Shown: positions 1 to 8,531 of the stretch, piece after piece
Layout: each line of letters starts with the position of its first letter
Numbering within the stretch: position 1 is the stretch's first letter
Source: Paracoccus sp. (in: a-proteobacteria)
GTDB lineage: Bacteria > Pseudomonadota > Alphaproteobacteria > Rhodobacterales > Rhodobacteraceae
Assembly (NCBI RefSeq): GCF_030538495.1
Contig: NZ_JAUNTW010000012.1
Span: 1-64,000, forward strand
Direction of reading: 5' to 3'
Length of the DNA: 64,000 bases
Notes under the pieces: generated by a model
What the model was told of the DNA's origin: nothing
The model's database searches: none
The model's input: only the letters and a program-made list of their open reading frames with translations
Made by a program: the position numbers and the translations under genes

Positions 1-135
1 CTCGACGAACTCCATATCGAACCGATCGTACGACAGCCGCTCGAATTCCATCTCGCCCAGCTCGTCGAACAGCTCATCGAACTCCAGCTCGAACAGTTCG
101 TCGAACTCGTCGGACGATAACGACGACGACGATTG
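1..135. other. low-complexity 12-bp repeat tract, possible partial gene end
   Basis: The first 135 bases carry a degenerate 12-bp period (for example CTCGTCGAACAG then CTCATCGAACTC). Read on the plus strand it gives a degenerate tetrapeptide pattern (LVEQ, LIEL, QLEQ, FVEL) ending in TAA at 118, or a Ser/Asn-rich tail ending in several Asp residues and TGA at 133-135. Read on the minus strand it gives an acidic Phe/Asp/Glu/Leu-rich peptide without a usable ATG. I cannot tell which frame, if any, is coding, because the window begins inside the tract. Confidence 0.3.
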
Positions 136-216
136 ATCGGGCCGGGCGTCGCGCTCTGAACATTGGGATGGCCGGGGGTATCCGGCCATCCTTTCCCCAC
201 CGCCAAGGATCGCATC

Positions 217-954
217 ATGTTTTTCCGTCGTCCCACCCCCGAACCTGAACCCACGCCGCAGATCCGGTTTCTGTGCGAACCCCGCGATGAACAGGTGATC
301 GCGCCGCCGGTTCCGGCGAAAAAGCACATGCCCGACTGGTTTCGCAAACTGCCCGCGATTGATCCCGAACAGCGCAGCCTGCACGACACCGGGCTGACGG
401 TGAAACGCTGTATGCCGTTTCTGGATGCGATGAATACCGGCTGGATCATCCCGCTGGCCGCATCCGTGCGGTTAGAGATTTCCCAAAACGGCACGCAGGT
501 TGTCGGCGCGTGGGATTTTGACCGCACGATGATGTCCAATCACGGCCCGCATCAGGTGGCGGGGAATCCGTGGGGGACAGATGCTGGCCCGCGTCCGCCG
601 CGGAAATTTCATAACTATTGGACGGTTGTGACGCCTCCGGGCTGGTCCTGCCTGTTCATCCATCCGATGAACCGCCCGAACGGGATTTTTGAAATCGCCG
701 CCGGGATTGTGGACACCGACACTTATCGCGCGCCGATTCATTTCCCGTTCTTTGCGACCGGGCCGGATGGGCTGTATGATCTGGCCAAAGGCACGCCGAT
801 TGCGCAGGTCATCCCCTTTCGCCGTCAGGATGCCGGGATGGACGCCTTTATCGGCGCGGAATCCGCGCCCGAGGCCGCCGCGCGTGATGCCGTCACCCGC
901 AACACGCGCGCATCTTCGGGGTGGTATCGCACCGATGCGCGCGCGCCCCGTTAA
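217..954 (+). CDS. conserved hypothetical protein (DUF6065-like)
   Basis: A 245-residue soluble protein that I do not recognise with confidence; it recalls DUF6065-type proteins, from memory only. It opens with a short Pro/Glu-rich stretch (about residues 5-12), then a segment reading PVPAKKHMPDWF, and it is rich in Trp, Pro and Gly. There is no signal peptide or membrane helix. The ATG at 217 is preferred over the TTG at 163 because AAGGA lies 8 bases upstream of it. It stands alone and converges on the MFS gene, whose stop is 9 bases away. Function unknown. Confidence 0.75.
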   Translation: MFFRRPTPEPEPTPQIRFLCEPRDEQVIAPPVPAKKHMPDWFRKLPAIDPEQRSLHDTGLTVKRCMPFLDAMNTGWIIPLAASVRLEISQNGTQVVGAWDFDRTMMSNHGPHQVAGNPWGTDAGPRPPRKFHNYWTVVTPPGWSCLFIHPMNRPNGIFEIAAGIVDTDTYRAPIHFPFFATGPDGLYDLAKGTPIAQVIPFRRQDAGMDAFIGAESAPEAAARDAVTRNTRASSGWYRTDARAPR

Positions 955-963
955 CCAATCGCG

Positions 964-2280
964 CTAACCAATTGCGCGGTCTCGGGTTTCGGTTTTGACC
1001 ATCCACAGCGCGCCCGCCGCCACGATCAGCAGCGCGGCGAAGGTGCCGATGGCAACGCCGAACCCCAGACCGAACACCGCGCCCAACAGGGTGGGGGCCA
1101 GAATCCCGCCGACGCGGGCCATGGCACTGGCGGTTCCCATGCCGGTGCCGCGCAGATGGGTGGGGTAAAGTTCCGGCGTGAACGCATAGAGCGCGCCCCA
1201 TGTCCCCAGCAGGGCAAAGCTCATCAAAATCAGCGATGCCGCGACCATGACGGTGCCGCTGGCGATGGTGAACAGGAAACACCCCGCCGCTGACAGGAAC
1301 AAAAACGCCATCAGCGTCGGGCGGCGGCCCAGACGGTCAACGCCCCATGCCGCCAAGGCGTAGCCCGGTATCTGCGCCAGAGCCAGCACCACAAGGAACC
1401 CATAGCCACGGACAAAGCCGAATCCTTCGGTCGCCAATTGCCCCGGCACCCAGACGAACACGCCGTAATAGGACAGCGACACCAGAAACCACACCGCCAG
1501 CACGCCCAGCGTGGCCTGACGCAGCGTGTCGTCGAAAATGGACCGCGCCGCCCCGGTCGGCACCTGCGCCGTGACCAGATGCGTGTCAGCGGGCAGAGGC
1601 ACCGCGCCATTGACACGCAGCACGCGGTCGATGACGGCGCGGGCCTCGGCCTGTCGGCCTTGTCGTATCAGGAACATGGGCGATTCCGGCACCCAGAAGC
1701 GCAGGAAAAACCCAATAACCGCAGGCGCGGCGGCGACAAAGAAAATCCACCTCCACGGCGCCGTTGCCCCCCATGATGCTGCCGCCCATGCGGTCAGGGC
1801 GATGATGATGGTGCCGATGGCCCAGAAGCCTTCCAGCCAGACCAGCCAGCGGCCCCGGTTTTTGGGCGGCAGAAATTCGGCCATCATGGCGTAATCCACG
1901 GGCAAAGTGCCGCCCACGGCCACGCCGGTTAAGAACCGCATCACCAACAGCCATGTGAAATCCCCGGCCCAGACCGACAGCAGGCCGAACACCGCATCCA
2001 TGGCGACCGTGCCAAACAGCACCCAGCGACGCCCCACGCGGTCGGCAATCCGGCCAAAGGCGAACGCGCCCACAAACATGCCCGCGAAAAACACCGTTCC
2101 GATTTGCAGCGCGGTGACGCGATCCAGCCCGAAGGTCGCGGCAATGGACGGCGCGGCAAAGCCCACGGCGATGACCTGCATCGCATCCGCCGCCCAGACC
2201 AGCCCGAAAATTGCCAAGAGCCGCCACTGGAACCGACCCGCTCCGCCGCGCGTCAACGCCTGATCCACGGTCATTTTCAT
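964..2280 (-). CDS. MFS transporter, sugar/aromatic-acid symporter type
   Basis: A 438-residue inner-membrane protein with about twelve hydrophobic segments, the usual size for the major facilitator superfamily. The signature GRIADRVGRR is at residues 76-85, after the second helix, and its second-half counterpart reads DRLGRR. The segment PVDYAMMAEFLPPKNRGRW is typical of the AAHS/SV2-like branch that carries aromatic acids or related anions with protons. The substrate cannot be read from sequence. The start is the first ATG; an alternative ATG lies two codons downstream. It is divergent from xth with about 110 bases between them and has no catabolic genes nearby. Confidence 0.85.
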   Translation of the reverse strand: MKMTVDQALTRGGAGRFQWRLLAIFGLVWAADAMQVIAVGFAAPSIAATFGLDRVTALQIGTVFFAGMFVGAFAFGRIADRVGRRWVLFGTVAMDAVFGLLSVWAGDFTWLLVMRFLTGVAVGGTLPVDYAMMAEFLPPKNRGRWLVWLEGFWAIGTIIIALTAWAAASWGATAPWRWIFFVAAAPAVIGFFLRFWVPESPMFLIRQGRQAEARAVIDRVLRVNGAVPLPADTHLVTAQVPTGAARSIFDDTLRQATLGVLAVWFLVSLSYYGVFVWVPGQLATEGFGFVRGYGFLVVLALAQIPGYALAAWGVDRLGRRPTLMAFLFLSAAGCFLFTIASGTVMVAASLILMSFALLGTWGALYAFTPELYPTHLRGTGMGTASAMARVGGILAPTLLGAVFGLGFGVAIGTFAALLIVAAGALWMVKTETRDRAIG

Positions 2281-2389
2281 GCCTGCCCCCCTTTGTGTTC
2301 GGGCGCAACCCTAACGCGCGCCCCTCGAAAGGCAAGCGGCATAGACACCCCGGCCCGCCCCGTTTAGGTTGCGGGCAAAGGAGAACCCC

Positions 2390-3175
2390 ATGTTCACAAT
2401 CGCCACCTGGAACATCAATTCCGTGCGCCTGCGCGAAGGTCTGGTCGCCCGCCTGCTGCGCGAGGAACGTCCCGACATTCTGTGTTTGCAGGAATGTAAA
2501 TCGCCGGTCGATAAAATCCCGCTGACGCAGTTTCAGGAACTGGGCTATCACCACATGGTCGCGCGCGGGCAAAAGGGGTATAACGGCGTGGCCATTCTGT
2601 CGCGTCTGCCGATTGTGGATGCGGGGGATCGTGACTATGCCGCTTTGGGCCATGCCCGCCATGTCGCGGCGCGGTTGGACAATGGCGTGGTGATCCACAA
2701 TATGTATATCCCCGCCGGGGGCGATATTCCCGACCCCGACGCGAACCTGAAATTCCGGCAGAAACTGGATTTCGTGGCGGAAATGCGCGACGTGTTTCAT
2801 GCCGACCGCCCCGAACGGTCGATCATGGTCGGCGATTTCAACATCGCTCCGTTAGAGGACGATGTGTGGTCGCATAAACAAATGCTGAAAATCGTCAGCC
2901 ATACCCCGGTCGAGGTCGCGGCCCTGTCTGATGCCCAGGACGCGGGCAAATGGGTGGATGTGACGCGGCAGGACATCCCCGACGGTAAGCTGTATTCGTG
3001 GTGGTCCTATCGCGCGCGGGATTGGGACGTGTCCGATCGCGGGCGGCGTCTGGATCACATCTGGGCCACGCCCGACATTGCGACCGCCGCCCATGGCAGC
3101 CGTATCCTGCGCCCGGTGCGCGGCTGGGACCAGCCCAGCGACCATGTACCGGTCTTTGCCAGCTTTGATCTGTAA
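2390..3175 (+). CDS. xth: exodeoxyribonuclease III
   Basis: A 261-residue cytoplasmic enzyme of the endonuclease/exonuclease/phosphatase family, predicted to be the AP endonuclease and 3'-5' exonuclease of base-excision repair. Visible motifs are WNINSVR (7-13), LQECKSP with the metal-binding Glu35, GDFNIAP (148-154) and a C-terminal SDH (about 250-252) that supplies the catalytic His. The length is normal for ExoIII. The ATG at 2390 is chosen because AAAGGAG (2377-2383) precedes it. It is followed by the thioredoxin-like gene on the same strand after about 65 bases. Confidence 0.95.
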   Translation: MFTIATWNINSVRLREGLVARLLREERPDILCLQECKSPVDKIPLTQFQELGYHHMVARGQKGYNGVAILSRLPIVDAGDRDYAALGHARHVAARLDNGVVIHNMYIPAGGDIPDPDANLKFRQKLDFVAEMRDVFHADRPERSIMVGDFNIAPLEDDVWSHKQMLKIVSHTPVEVAALSDAQDAGKWVDVTRQDIPDGKLYSWWSYRARDWDVSDRGRRLDHIWATPDIATAAHGSRILRPVRGWDQPSDHVPVFASFDL

Positions 3176-3241
3176 CCGCCTCTTTTGTTCCGGCGCCCGG
3201 TTCCCCATATTGGGCGCGTGATGCCAGCCAAGGATATTATG

Positions 3242-4150
3242 ATGCTGTTTGACGCCCCCGGCGATGCGCCCAAAACCGACGATTTCATCAAAGACGTGTC
3301 CGAGGCCAACTTCATGGCCGAAGTGGTCGAGGCGTCGATGCAGGTGCCGGTGATCGTTGATTTCTGGGCGCCGTGGTGCGGCCCGTGCAAGGTTCTGGGT
3401 CCGCAACTGGAATCCGAGGTCGCCCGCCACAAAGGCCGCGTCCGCATGGCCAAGGTGAATGTGGACGAAAACCAGATGATCGCGGGGCAGTTGCGGGTGC
3501 AGTCGATCCCGACCGTCTATGCGTTCTTTCAGGGTCAGCCGGTTGATGCGTTTCAGGGGCAAATCCCGCCCAGCCAGATCAAGGAATTTGTCGATAAACT
3601 GGTCGCCATGGGCGGCGATGATGGCGGGCTGGCCGATGCGATCACCGCGGCCGAACAGATGCTGGCCGACGGCGAAACCGCCGATGCGATTGAAACCTTT
3701 GCCGCGATTATTGGCGAAATGCCCGACAGCGCCGATGCGTGGGGCGGGCTGATCCGCGCGCATCTGGCCGCAGGCGATCTGACGGCGGCGGCGGATGCCG
3801 TGGCGCAGGTGCCGGCGGGCGTTGCGGGGGCCGCGCAGGTCGAAGCCGCCCGCGCGCAACTGCAACTGGCGCAGCAGGCCGAAACGGCGGGGCCGTTGGG
3901 TGATTTGCAGGCCCGCGTGGACGCCAACCCCGACGATCAACAGGCGCGTCTGGAACTGGCGCAGGCGCTGCACGCTGCCGGTCAGGTGGGCGATGCCGTC
4001 GATATTCTGCTGGACAGTTTCCGCCGGGACCGCGACTGGAACGACGGCGCGGCCAAGGCGCAGTTGCTGACCATCTTTGACAGTCTGAAACCCACCGATC
4101 CGATTGCGCAAAAGGGGCGGCGGCGGTTGTCGTCCATGATTTTCGCGTGA
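3242..4150 (+). CDS. thioredoxin-domain protein with TPR tail (CnoX/YbbN type)
   Basis: A 302-residue protein with an N-terminal thioredoxin fold whose active site reads WCGPC at residues 45-49, followed from about residue 125 by Ala-rich helical repeats of TPR type. This layout matches CnoX/YbbN, a chaperedoxin that holds unfolded proteins for GroEL or DnaK and guards their cysteines from oxidation. E. coli CnoX lacks the CxxC pair, whereas here both cysteines are present, so redox activity is plausible. Two adjacent ATG codons (3239, 3242) are possible; AAGGA at 3230-3234 gives better spacing to 3242. The LON-domain gene follows after 3 bases, suggesting one operon. Confidence 0.85.
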   Translation: MLFDAPGDAPKTDDFIKDVSEANFMAEVVEASMQVPVIVDFWAPWCGPCKVLGPQLESEVARHKGRVRMAKVNVDENQMIAGQLRVQSIPTVYAFFQGQPVDAFQGQIPPSQIKEFVDKLVAMGGDDGGLADAITAAEQMLADGETADAIETFAAIIGEMPDSADAWGGLIRAHLAAGDLTAAADAVAQVPAGVAGAAQVEAARAQLQLAQQAETAGPLGDLQARVDANPDDQQARLELAQALHAAGQVGDAVDILLDSFRRDRDWNDGAAKAQLLTIFDSLKPTDPIAQKGRRRLSSMIFA

Positions 4151-4153
4151 CCC

Positions 4154-4780
4154 ATGCCGGTGCGTTTTGATCTGCCCGACCGTATCGCGCTGTTCCCGTT
4201 GCCGGGGGCGGTCTTGATGCCGCGCGCGCGGTTGCCGTTGCACATCTTTGAACCGCGCTATCTGCAAATGCTGGATGATACGCTGAAAACCGATCACCGC
4301 ATGATCGGCATGATCCAACCCGAAGGCGACGGGCTGGCCTCGATCGGTTGCGCCGGGCGGGTGGTGTCGTTCAATGAAACCGATGACGGGCGGATGATGA
4401 TTCAACTGGGTGCGGTGTCGCGGTTCCGGCTGATGCAGGTGCAGGATGGCTTTGCCCCCTATCGCAGCGCCGTGGTGGATTGGTCGTCATTTGACCGTGA
4501 CCGGGGCGGGCCGGAAACGGATCCCGGCATGGACCGCCCGGCGCTGTTCGCGCTGTTGTCGCGTTATATGGAGCAGCACGAATTATCGACCGATTGGGAT
4601 GCCGCATCCGAGGCCGAGGACGAATTGCTGATCAATTCCCTGTCGATGATGCTGCCCTTTTCCCCCGGCGATAAACAGGCGCTGCTGGAATCGCCCAGCC
4701 TGACCGACCGGCGCGAATTGCTGGCCGGTCTGATCGAATACGCCCTGCGCGGCGGCGAGAATGAGGAACCTCTGCAATGA
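4154..4780 (+). CDS. LON peptidase substrate-binding-domain protein
   Basis: A 208-residue protein made only of the N-terminal substrate-binding domain of Lon, without the AAA ATPase or the peptidase. The family hallmark near the N-terminus, PLHIFEPRY (28-36), is intact. Stand-alone proteins of this type are widespread in alphaproteobacteria, and their partner protease is not established. It starts 3 bases after the thioredoxin-TPR gene and overlaps the next gene by 4 bases (ATGA), so the three are probably co-translated. No strong ribosome binding site is visible, which fits coupling to the upstream stop. Confidence 0.85.
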   Translation: MPVRFDLPDRIALFPLPGAVLMPRARLPLHIFEPRYLQMLDDTLKTDHRMIGMIQPEGDGLASIGCAGRVVSFNETDDGRMMIQLGAVSRFRLMQVQDGFAPYRSAVVDWSSFDRDRGGPETDPGMDRPALFALLSRYMEQHELSTDWDAASEAEDELLINSLSMMLPFSPGDKQALLESPSLTDRRELLAGLIEYALRGGENEEPLQ

Positions 4781-4968
4781 CCGATACCCCCGGCTTTGAC
4801 CGCCATATGCTTGAGGCTCTGGTCTGCCCCGTGACGCATACCACGCTGCATTACGACGCGGCGCGGCAGGAATTGGTGTCGCGCGCGGCGGGGCTGGCCT
4901 TTCCGATCCGCGACGGCATCCCGATCATGCTGATCGACACCGCCCGTTCGATCCGCGCCGATGACTGA
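4777..4968 (+). CDS. Trm112/UPF0434-like small protein
   Basis: A 63-residue protein with the UPF0434/Trm112 layout: LEALVCPVT near the N-terminus, then [11 protein letters not shown] towards the C-terminus. Classical members hold zinc with a CPxC pair; here only the first Cys remains (CPVT), so zinc binding through that knuckle is doubtful. Trm112 proteins act as activators of methyltransferases, and a bacterial role is not established. It overlaps both neighbours (ATGA at 4777-4780 and 8 bases at 4961-4968), placing it firmly in the operon. Confidence 0.85.
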   Translation: MTDTPGFDRHMLEALVCPVTHTTLHYDAARQELVSRAAGLAFPIRDGIPIMLIDTARSIRADD

Positions 4969-5626
4969 TCCCAGCATGGTGCCGCGCGTGTCGGCACGGT
5001 CGCTGGGGCCGGTGCCTTTGCCCCTGTGGGTGCGGGTGGTGATTGTGCTGTGCTGCGTGATCGAAGCGGCGCTGATGCTGTCGGACCTGACCGGGTTTCG
5101 GCTGCGCGCATGGTCCACGATTCTGGGCGGGTTCTGGTCGCCCTTGGCCTGGGGCGGGACGGGTGCCTATTCGGGGCAGGGGCTGGTGATGTTTGTCACC
5201 TATGGGTTTTTGCACGGCGGGCTGCTGCATCTGGCGATGAACATGATTTCCTTTGCCGCCCTTGCGCGGGAATTGGGGCGCATGATCGGGGCGTGGAACA
5301 TCGCCGTGATCTATGCCGTCAGTCAGGTCGTCGCCGCCGTGACATTCGCCCTGATGGCGCCGGATGCGGGGCCGATGGTCGGCGCCTCGGGTGCGGTTTT
5401 TGGGCTGGCGGGGGCGGTTGTGGGATTCGCCGCCGTCACCCTGCGCCGTCGCCGCCAATCGACCGGGCCTTTGTGGCGCGGGGTCGGGTTGGTGCTGGGG
5501 CTGAACATCGCGCTGACGCTGCTGATGCCCGCGATTGCGTGGCAGGCGCATCTGGGCGGCGGGCTGATCGGGCTGGTCATGGGCGCATGGGTCGGTGTGC
5601 CGGTCGCACGCCGCGCCAAGACGTAA
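4961..5626 (+). CDS. rhomboid family intramembrane serine protease
   Basis: A 221-residue membrane protein with about six hydrophobic helices. The catalytic serine is Ser143 in GASGAVFG (141-148), the catalytic histidine is His197 in AHLGG, and the conserved HLAMN of the second rhomboid helix is at 90-94. It is expected to cleave transmembrane substrates within the inner membrane; substrates are unknown. The start overlaps the end of the Trm112-like gene by 8 bases. It is the last gene of a five-gene run that begins with xth, and it is followed by hairpins and a dispersed repeat. Confidence 0.92.
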   Translation: MTDPSMVPRVSARSLGPVPLPLWVRVVIVLCCVIEAALMLSDLTGFRLRAWSTILGGFWSPLAWGGTGAYSGQGLVMFVTYGFLHGGLLHLAMNMISFAALARELGRMIGAWNIAVIYAVSQVVAAVTFALMAPDAGPMVGASGAVFGLAGAVVGFAAVTLRRRRQSTGPLWRGVGLVLGLNIALTLLMPAIAWQAHLGGGLIGLVMGAWVGVPVARRAKT

Positions 5627-5679
5627 GCGCCGGAGGTTTCACACCCCCAGCCCGCCCCACGGAGGCGGGCGTTCGACGG

Positions 5680-5704
5680 GGAAAAGGTCCACTGGACCTT
5701 TTCC
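5680..5704 (+). terminator. strong hairpin downstream of the rhomboid gene
   Basis: An 11-bp perfect stem (GGAAAAGGTCC pairing with GGACCTTTTCC) closes a 3-base loop, and the T-rich 3' arm makes it a plausible terminator for the plus-strand operon. A second GC-rich inverted repeat (GCCCGCC with GGCGGGC) lies just upstream at about 5650-5670. Confidence 0.5.
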
Positions 5705-5722
5705 TGATCCGTCTCACCCCGT

Positions 5723-5745
5723 GGGATATTTTTGCACAGAAGATA
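5723..5745 (+). repeat. dispersed repeat, ATATTTTTGCACAGAAGATA family
   Basis: A plus-orientation copy of the 23-bp core that recurs through the window at 9901, 10401, 11512, 16228, 23793, 53755, 57534, 59912 and 59950. Here it lies between the rhomboid gene and efp and abuts the efp terminator. It has no GC-hairpin arm of the long form. Confidence 0.75.
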
Positions 5746-5775
5746 AAAAACGCCCCGCAGCCGGAAGCGCGGGGC
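5745..5775 (-). terminator. rho-independent terminator of efp
   Basis: On the minus strand the hairpin CGCCCCGC...GCGGGGCG (5751-5775) is followed by six T residues, about 30 bases downstream of the efp stop. This is a classical intrinsic terminator. Confidence 0.85.
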
Positions 5776-5804
5776 GAAAAAATGCGTAAAATGCGACGTA
5801 AAAA

Positions 5805-6368
5805 TTACGCGCGTTCGCTGTATTCAAAGATTTCGGTGTTCACGACGATGCTTTCGCCTTCGCCCACAAATGGCGGGATCATGATGCGCACGCCGTTATC
5901 CAGAATCGCGGGTTTATAGCTGTTGGCCGCGGTCTGGCCTTTGACCACCGGTTCAGTTTCCGCGACAACGCAGGTCACCTTTTGCGGGATTTGGACGGAC
6001 AGGGCTTCTTCGCCGTAATATTCGATCGTGGCGGTCATGCCGTCTTGCAGGAAGGGGCGGCGGTCGCCCAACAGGTCCGCGTCCAGTTCCGTTTGTTCAA
6101 AGGTTTCGCTGTCCATAAAGACCAGCTTACCATCGGTTTCATACAGAAATTGCTGGTCTTTTTGGTCCAGACGGACGCGTTCGACCTTGTCTTCCGACCG
6201 GAAGCGTTCGTTCAGTTTGCGGCCGTCGCGCAGGTTTTTCAGTTCGACCTGCGCAAACGCGCCGCCTTTGCCGGGCTTCACATGGTTGACCTTGACGGCT
6301 GCCCACAGGCCCCCGTCATGTTCCAGAATGTTGCCGGGACGGATTTCGTTGCCGTTAATCTTGGGCAT
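5805..6368 (-). CDS. efp: translation elongation factor P
   Basis: A 187-residue cytoplasmic factor that relieves ribosome stalling at polyproline stretches. The N-terminal KOW-like domain carries Lys34 in the tip loop KPGKGG (31-36), the residue that is post-translationally modified in many bacteria. Two OB-like domains follow and the protein ends YSERA. Length and start are standard. It is monocistronic, with its own promoter (6436-6464), a leader containing an inverted repeat, and a strong terminator. No epmA/epmB-type modification genes are in the window. Confidence 0.97.
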   Translation of the reverse strand: MPKINGNEIRPGNILEHDGGLWAAVKVNHVKPGKGGAFAQVELKNLRDGRKLNERFRSEDKVERVRLDQKDQQFLYETDGKLVFMDSETFEQTELDADLLGDRRPFLQDGMTATIEYYGEEALSVQIPQKVTCVVAETEPVVKGQTAANSYKPAILDNGVRIMIPPFVGEGESIVVNTEIFEYSERA

Positions 6369-6404
6369 AGGGGGCCTTTGGGCTGAAGGACATCAAAGAA
6401 TTGA

Positions 6405-6423
6405 CCGTTCAGACGTTGAACGG
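6405..6423 (-). promoter_or_regulatory. inverted repeat in the efp leader
   Basis: A perfect 7-bp inverted repeat, CCGTTCA / TGAACGG, with a 5-base loop. It lies between the predicted efp transcription start and the start codon, so it would form a hairpin in the 5' leader or could serve as an operator. No known regulator is recognised. Confidence 0.4.
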
Positions 6424-6435
6424 CGTTGTGCCGCC

Positions 6436-6464
6436 CCTATATCCAGACTTGATGCCTGAGGCAA
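6436..6464 (-). promoter_or_regulatory. predicted sigma-70-type promoter of efp
   Basis: On the minus strand TTGCCT (6459-6464) and TATAGG (6436-6441) are separated by 17 bases and lie about 70 bases upstream of the efp start. The match is good but rests on inspection only. Confidence 0.45.
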
Positions 6465-6722
6465 CCGAAAGCAGGGGTTAACCGTTGTCAAGGCAGTCGG
6501 GGGCGAAATTGTGACGATAATGGCAGGTTCGACGCAGTTTTTTTCCCGCAGAGCAACGCTTTGCGGTATGTGCATGGCAGATATGTGGCAGGAGGCATAC
6601 CGAATCAGCCGCGTTTTGCGATAGTTGCAGGCGATGCCGTCGCAGAAACGGATATACAAAAACAATGGGCTGTGTGTGCCAGCCCGCAAAGCATCCGTAA
6701 AGGGTGCAAGGATGGAAGAATA

Positions 6723-7049
6723 ATGCGCGATTTTGTTGACGGCTCGGCCTTCAATTTCGAACAAGGCCAACGTGCCCGCAAGCTGTTTGCGGCGGTTGTT
6801 CTGGCGGCATTGGATGATGCCATCGCGGATGACAAGAAATATGGCAACGGTCCCGAACAGATCGCCCGCTGGGCGCGGTCGCGTGATGGACGCGAAGTGT
6901 TGTCCTGCGCCGGGATCGACCCCAACGAACGCGTGGTCAAAGGGTTGATGGCCTTTGTCGAAAAGGGTGTGCGCACATCCGTTGCCCTGTCGCGCGAAGA
7001 AAGCGAACGCCGCATGGCCGCTGAGGCGGAAGAGGCTGAGGCCGCGTAA
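6723..7049 (+). CDS. DUF6280-like conserved small protein
   Basis: A 108-residue soluble protein starting MRDFVDGSAF and ending in an acidic Glu/Ala-rich tail. The core (RARKLFAAVVLAALDDAI, then KYGNGPEQIARWARSRDG) matches what I recall of the Rhodobacterales family DUF6280, whose function is unknown. The start at 6723 is chosen because the conserved part begins there and AAGGA/GGAAG lies just upstream; a longer frame from about 6561 is possible. It is monocistronic and followed by a strong bidirectional terminator. Confidence 0.8.
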   Translation: MRDFVDGSAFNFEQGQRARKLFAAVVLAALDDAIADDKKYGNGPEQIARWARSRDGREVLSCAGIDPNERVVKGLMAFVEKGVRTSVALSREESERRMAAEAEEAEAA

Positions 7050-7067
7050 CAGCCGCCACATCTGTGT

Positions 7068-7096
7068 AAAAGGGCCGCCCCGATGGGCGGCCTTTT
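7068..7096 (+). terminator. bidirectional intrinsic terminator
   Basis: An 8-bp GC stem, GGCCGCCC / GGGCGGCC (7073-7092), is flanked by AAAA and TTTT. It lies between the DUF6280-like gene and the convergent PfkB gene, so it can terminate both. Confidence 0.85.
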
Positions 7097-7099
7097 GCG

Positions 7100-8050
7100 T
7101 TACAGCCGCATCACCTGACGTTCATTGAAATAGCGGGTCACGGTATCGGCATGGCACAATTCCGTGGCCGGGGTTTCAACCGCCGCCGATGCCGCCGCTG
7201 CCCCCAGGGCGAGGGCGTCCTGCACCGGCCAGTCGCGCGCCATGGCCAGCACGAAGCCCGCGACAAAGCTGTCGCCCGCACCCACGGCGCTGACCACGGT
7301 GTTCTTGGCCGCCGCCGCGAACCACGCGCCATCCGGTCCGGCAATCACCGACCCATCGGCCCCGCGCGCCACGATCACCGATTTCGCCGCGCCGTCCCGC
7401 ACCAGACCGGCGGCGAACGCCGCGCTGTCGCTGCGCAGGGGCAGGGGGCGGCCGGCCAGATCCTCGGCCTCGTGGCTGTCCATGCGCAGGACATCGACGG
7501 GGGTGGAGGACCCGGCAAGCGCGCGCAGCGCCTCGCCCGAGGTGTCAACGACCAGCTTGGCGCGCCCGTCCTTCAGTCGCACGGTCAGCATCTGTTCAAA
7601 GCCCGGCGCCACGCCCGGCGGGTTTGACCCCGACACCACGACCCAACCGCCCGCGCGCGCCTGTTCGGCAATTGCGGCCATCATGTCGGACACATGCGCT
7701 TTGTGCCATTCCGGCCCCGGCAGCACGAAACGAAACTGTTTTCCGGTCGCCCGGTCGGTCACGGCCAGCGATTGCCGCGTTTCCCCCGGCGCGTTGATCC
7801 GCACCAGCGACAGCCCATCCGCGCGCAGCATATCCGCCATGCGCGCGCCCGTCGCGCCCCCCAAAGCCACAAGCGCGGTTGATTCGCCGCCCATAATTTT
7901 GATCGCGCGGCTGACATTGATCCCGCCGCCGCCCGGATCAACGACCGGCTTATCGCAGCGCAATTTCAGTTCCGGGCGCACCTCATCCGTGGCCGTGGAC
8001 AGATCAAGCGCCGGATTCAGCGTCACGGTCAGAACAGGGGCCTGCATCAT
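7100..8050 (-). CDS. PfkB-family hexose kinase (1-phosphofructokinase/Pfk-2 like)
   Basis: A kinase of 316 residues in the ribokinase/PfkB superfamily, with GGGGINVSR at 40-48 near the N-terminus and the ATP-site signature GAGDSF near 257-262, where Asp260 is the expected catalytic base. The start TLNPALD and the overall length fit the LacC/FruK/Pfk-2 branch that phosphorylates fructose-6-phosphate, fructose-1-phosphate or tagatose-6-phosphate; which one cannot be told. The ATG at 8050 overlaps the upstream stop (ATGA), so it is translationally coupled to the metallopeptidase gene. There is no PTS gene nearby, which argues against FruK. Confidence 0.85.
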   Translation of the reverse strand: MMQAPVLTVTLNPALDLSTATDEVRPELKLRCDKPVVDPGGGGINVSRAIKIMGGESTALVALGGATGARMADMLRADGLSLVRINAPGETRQSLAVTDRATGKQFRFVLPGPEWHKAHVSDMMAAIAEQARAGGWVVVSGSNPPGVAPGFEQMLTVRLKDGRAKLVVDTSGEALRALAGSSTPVDVLRMDSHEAEDLAGRPLPLRSDSAAFAAGLVRDGAAKSVIVARGADGSVIAGPDGAWFAAAAKNTVVSAVGAGDSFVAGFVLAMARDWPVQDALALGAAAASAAVETPATELCHADTVTRYFNERQVMRL

Positions 8051-8454
8051 TCCCACCATTTGTCGATTTTGGCGATGTCATCATCGGACCAGCCGAAATG
8101 ATGCGCCAGTTCATGCGTGACGATATGCGCGACCAGATCGCCCAGTGACACATCCCCGCGCGACGCCCATTCATCCAGCAAAGGACGACGGAACAGCCAA
8201 ATAATATCAGGCTGTTCGGGCTGTTCACTGACCGATTTTTCCGTCACCGGGATGCCGTCATAAAGCCCCGTCAGTTCAAACGGATCGTCGATTTCCAATT
8301 CGTCCAGCACGTCATCGGGCGCGAAATCCGCAACCCGGATCGCGACCGAGGCCGCCAATGCCGCAAATTCCGGCGGCAGGCCGTCATGGGCTGTGCGTGC
8401 CATGGCCTCGATCTCGTCCTCGGTGGGCGCTGTGGCGCCGTCCCAGTCTGTCAT
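8047..8454 (-). CDS. zincin-like metallopeptidase family protein (DUF1025)
   Basis: A 135-residue acidic protein with an HExxH zinc motif, HELAHHFG (114-121), where His114, Glu115 and His118 would form the active site. This is the minimal metallopeptidase family formerly called DUF1025; substrates are unknown. The start at 8454 is preferred because AGGAG lies a few bases upstream on the minus strand, although the frame stays open to 8520. It is divergent from gltX with about 77 bases between, and its stop overlaps the PfkB start. Confidence 0.88.
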   Translation of the reverse strand: MTDWDGATAPTEDEIEAMARTAHDGLPPEFAALAASVAIRVADFAPDDVLDELEIDDPFELTGLYDGIPVTEKSVSEQPEQPDIIWLFRRPLLDEWASRGDVSLGDLVAHIVTHELAHHFGWSDDDIAKIDKWWE

Positions 8455-8531
8455 CCGTGCCTCCTGTTGTTGCCCTGATATGGACAAAAATCGCCGCCTG
8501 TGAAAGAGCAACATCAACACGGAGACCGCAC

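Larger units (their letters stand above)
6369..6722. other. intergenic region between efp and the DUF6280-like gene
   Basis: A stretch of 354 bases between divergent genes. It holds the efp leader and promoter. The half nearest the plus-strand gene is open in one frame back to a GTG/ATG-type start around 6561, giving a possible 54-residue N-terminal extension, but that part does not look like the conserved protein. No RNA gene or repeat is recognised here. Confidence 0.4.

Noticed and set aside
2852..4405. Long minus-strand frame opposite xth and the thioredoxin-TPR gene
   Set aside because: It is the complementary shadow of two well-recognised genes and is rich in His, Arg, Gln and Pro, as expected for antisense frames in GC-rich DNA.
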